Shown: piece after piece, positions 6,717 to 8,166 of the stretch
Position numbering within the stretch: the stretch's first letter is position 1
How the letters are laid out: each line of letters opens with the position of its first letter
DNA from: Chitinophagaceae bacterium
Lineage (GTDB): Bacteria; Bacteroidota; Bacteroidia; Chitinophagales; Chitinophagaceae
Length of the DNA stretch: 8,166 nucleotides
Assembly (NCBI GenBank): GCA_021323155.1
Contig: JAJTCI010000092.1
Coordinates: 1-8,166 of the forward strand
Direction of reading: 5' to 3'
Translations under genes and position numbers: made by a program
Notes under the pieces: model-generated
Seen by the model: only the letters and a program-made list of their open reading frames with translations
What the model was told of the DNA's origin: nothing
The model's database searches: none

Positions 6717-7424
6717 ATGACAGGCAAGTACATTGTTATTGCGGTTATGCTGCTCGCCTGCACGCAGGGAAAGAAAGTGCAGACAGCGGAGCGCGCCGAA
6801 TGGGCAAATATGAAAAAGTACCGGGCATCCAATGATTCTGTGATCAACGCCGGATTAAACGATTCACTCGTGGTGTTCATGGGAAATTCAATTACTGAGT
6901 CCTGGGAGAATTTCGACCCGCACTTTTTCAAAAGCAAACCATATGTCAATCGCGGTATCAGTGGACAGACGACAGCGCAGATGTTGGCGCGTTTCAGGCA
7001 AGACGTGGTTGAACTTAAACCAAAGCTTGTGGTTATACTTGCAGGCACTAATGACATTGCGGAGAATGGGGGTCCTGTCACGCTGAAGAAAATATTCGAC
7101 AATATCCAATCGATGGCGAAACTGGCGAGAGCGAACGATATTAAAGTGATACTTTGCTCTGTTTTACCCGCGATCAAATACAAATGGCGCCCGCAGATCG
7201 AGCCGGCGGACAAGATCATCTGGTTAAATAAAATGATCAGTGATTATTGTGCAAAGAAAAATATAACCTACGTCGACTTCCATACTTCCCTGGCGGATGC
7301 GCAGAAAGGACTGGATAAGCGCTTCTCGAATGATGGCGTTCACCCGACGCTGGCAGGATATAAGGTGATGGAGCCGATCATTCAGGAAGCAATTGAGAAA
7401 TCGCTCTATCCCAGCATCAGGTAA
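6717..7424 (+). CDS. SGNH/GDSL-type hydrolase, predicted lipoprotein
   Basis: The 235-residue product starts with a short lipoprotein signal: basic K4, hydrophobic core IVIAVML, and the lipobox LLAC with C15 as the lipidation site. The SGNH catalytic blocks follow in order: block I MGNSIT with nucleophile S58, block II NRGISGQTT with oxyanion G83, block III AGTND with N112, and block V SNDGVHPTLAGY with D206 and H209. These enzymes are esterases, often acting on acetyl groups of glycans or on lipids. Block I reads GNS rather than GDS, a variant common in the carbohydrate-esterase-like branch of this superfamily. With the lipidation signal it should sit on the periplasmic face or the cell surface. 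A purine-rich AAGAAGAG stretch directly before the ATG may aid initiation. The 14-bp gap from the EEP gene suggests translation from a common transcript. The substrate is not identifiable from sequence alone. Confidence 0.9.
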   Translation: MTGKYIVIAVMLLACTQGKKVQTAERAEWANMKKYRASNDSVINAGLNDSLVVFMGNSITESWENFDPHFFKSKPYVNRGISGQTTAQMLARFRQDVVELKPKLVVILAGTNDIAENGGPVTLKKIFDNIQSMAKLARANDIKVILCSVLPAIKYKWRPQIEPADKIIWLNKMISDYCAKKNITYVDFHTSLADAQKGLDKRFSNDGVHPTLAGYKVMEPIIQEAIEKSLYPSIR

Positions 7425-7428
7425 CCTT

Positions 7429-7448
7429 GCCTTATATCGCGATAAGGC
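7429..7448. other. Inverted repeat with embedded 10-bp perfect palindrome
   Basis: A 7-bp stem (7429-7435 with 7442-7448) encloses a 6-nt loop and ends the SGNH transcript five bases after its stop codon. The perfect palindrome TATCGCGATA occupies 7435-7444 in an alternative pairing. There is no T tract after the stem, so it is at best a weak terminator or an RNA-end structure. The palindrome could equally be a protein-binding site upstream of the next gene. Confidence 0.35.
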
Positions 7449-7466
7449 CCGATCACAAAGAATTCG

Positions 7467-7474
7467 TACCTTGT
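7467..7474 (+). promoter_or_regulatory. Candidate -7 box of the propeller-protein gene
   Basis: TACCTTGT resembles TAnnTTTG with one base displaced and is followed by TATA, as often seen near Bacteroidota start sites. It lies 25 bp before the ATG at 7500. No distinct TTTG -33 box is visible. This suggests that the downstream gene has its own promoter, separate from the SGNH gene. Confidence 0.35.
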
Positions 7475-7499
7475 TATACACGGGTACTAAAACAACTGT

Positions 7500-8166
7500 A
7501 TGAAAGCTTTTTTACGGCTCGTCATCACCAACGTCCTGTTGGTAATTCCTACTGTAAATTACGCGCAGCAACCCTGGCAACAGACGGGTAGCCTCCCGGG
7601 TGCGTCCTGGCCGAACCAGGTACGGTCATTAGCAGCGATCGGTGATAACATTTTTGCCGGAACCACGGCGGGAATATATTATTCATCCAACAACGGTTTA
7701 AGCTGGACCCCTCGAAACGGTAATCTTAATCTTGCGAACATATCGGCGGTCTATGCACTTGCCTCCGAGGGCTCCGACCTGTTTGCATCGCTCAGCGGAA
7801 GTGTGGGCGCAGGGGGCATCTTTAAATCTTCGGACCTCGGCATCACCTGGACTAACATTACCCCTCCCGGCTGGACCGCAGGCAAAACGGAGTTTGTATT
7901 TCACAATGGGTATGTGTACGCTGGTATTTATGGCGGATCTGCCGCTCACCTGGGAGTGCAAAAATCGCCCCTGGCCGGTATCAATTCTTCTTCGTGGACG
8001 TCGTTTAACACCGGATTTGCTACACAGCCAAATGTTCCTATGGTAAGTACGTTGGCAATAATGGGAACTTCAATCATCGTGGGGACCTGGGGACAGGGAA
8101 TGTGGATATCACCAGCATCAACCGCAGCCTGGGTACCTTTTGGACCGTCGCTGAATTATTTTTCGT
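7500..8166 (+). CDS. Secreted Asp-box beta-propeller protein, C-terminus cut off by window edge
   Basis: An ATG at 7500 opens 222 residues before the window ends. The N-terminus is a Sec signal peptide (basic K2 and R6, hydrophobic LVITNVLLVIPTV, probable cleavage after NYA at 20-22, before QQPW). The mature part is built of about four propeller blades. Two carry the Asp-box pattern S-x-D/N-x-G-x-S/T-W: SSNNGLSW at 62-69 and SSDLGITW at 110-117, 48 residues apart. Two further blades keep the flanking strands (VFHNGYVYAGIYG at 133-145; LAIMGTSIIVGTWGQGMW at 185-202) but have lost the box. This is the fold of BNR/sialidase-like and sortilin-like proteins; sialidase activity cannot be claimed, since no catalytic Arg triad or Tyr/Glu can be assigned. 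In Bacteroidota such proteins usually end in a type IX secretion sorting domain, which would lie beyond this window. It is a new transcription unit after the SGNH gene, not a shadow of it. Confidence 0.85.
   Translation, partial: MKAFLRLVITNVLLVIPTVNYAQQPWQQTGSLPGASWPNQVRSLAAIGDNIFAGTTAGIYYSSNNGLSWTPRNGNLNLANISAVYALASEGSDLFASLSGSVGAGGIFKSSDLGITWTNITPPGWTAGKTEFVFHNGYVYAGIYGGSAAHLGVQKSPLAGINSSSWTSFNTGFATQPNVPMVSTLAIMGTSIIVGTWGQGMWISPASTAAWVPFGPSLNYFS

Noticed and set aside
7698..8046. Two opposing open frames (87 and 104 codons) in the right-edge region
   Set aside because: Both are out of frame with the signal-peptide-bearing propeller protein, which has repeated Asp boxes and therefore clear coding support.

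Overview
The window looks like chromosomal DNA from a Bacteroidota species, most likely of the Chitinophagaceae type. The evidence is roughly balanced base composition, almost no Shine-Dalgarno sequences, several start regions preceded by sequences close to the Bacteroidota -7 box TAnnTTTG, and protein variants typical of that phylum (the UvrA form, a short HPF, an ECF sigma factor, and a secreted Asp-box propeller protein). The lineage call is inference; no rRNA or marker phylogeny is available here.

Left part (1-3445, minus strand): a complete UvrA-family excinuclease subunit is followed 26 bp downstream by an AI-2E-family membrane permease that runs off the left edge. The two are probably co-transcribed. 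Middle (3446-4385): a 247-bp divergent intergenic region leads into an ECF sigma factor on the plus strand. It ends at an imperfect long palindrome and then a strong intrinsic terminator. The sigma gene stands alone, with no anti-sigma gene beside it.

Right-middle (4386-7424): a short ribosome hibernation factor (hpf) on the minus strand diverges, across 76 bp, from a plus-strand cluster of three genes. These are an unrecognised 278-residue cytoplasmic protein, a membrane-anchored endonuclease/exonuclease/phosphatase-fold enzyme, and an SGNH/GDSL-type lipoprotein hydrolase. The last two are 14 bp apart and look operonic; the first may share their transcript. Right edge (7425-8166): a new start region opens a secreted protein with Asp-box beta-propeller repeats, cut off by the window end.

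I see no phage, transposon, CRISPR, tRNA/rRNA or obvious defence system. Most of the window is ordinary core and envelope gene content. The observations most worth following are a UvrA that has lost specific family cysteines, a REP-like palindrome behind the sigma gene, and the unrecognised protein next to the EEP and SGNH enzymes. There is no strong evidence here for a wholly new system.
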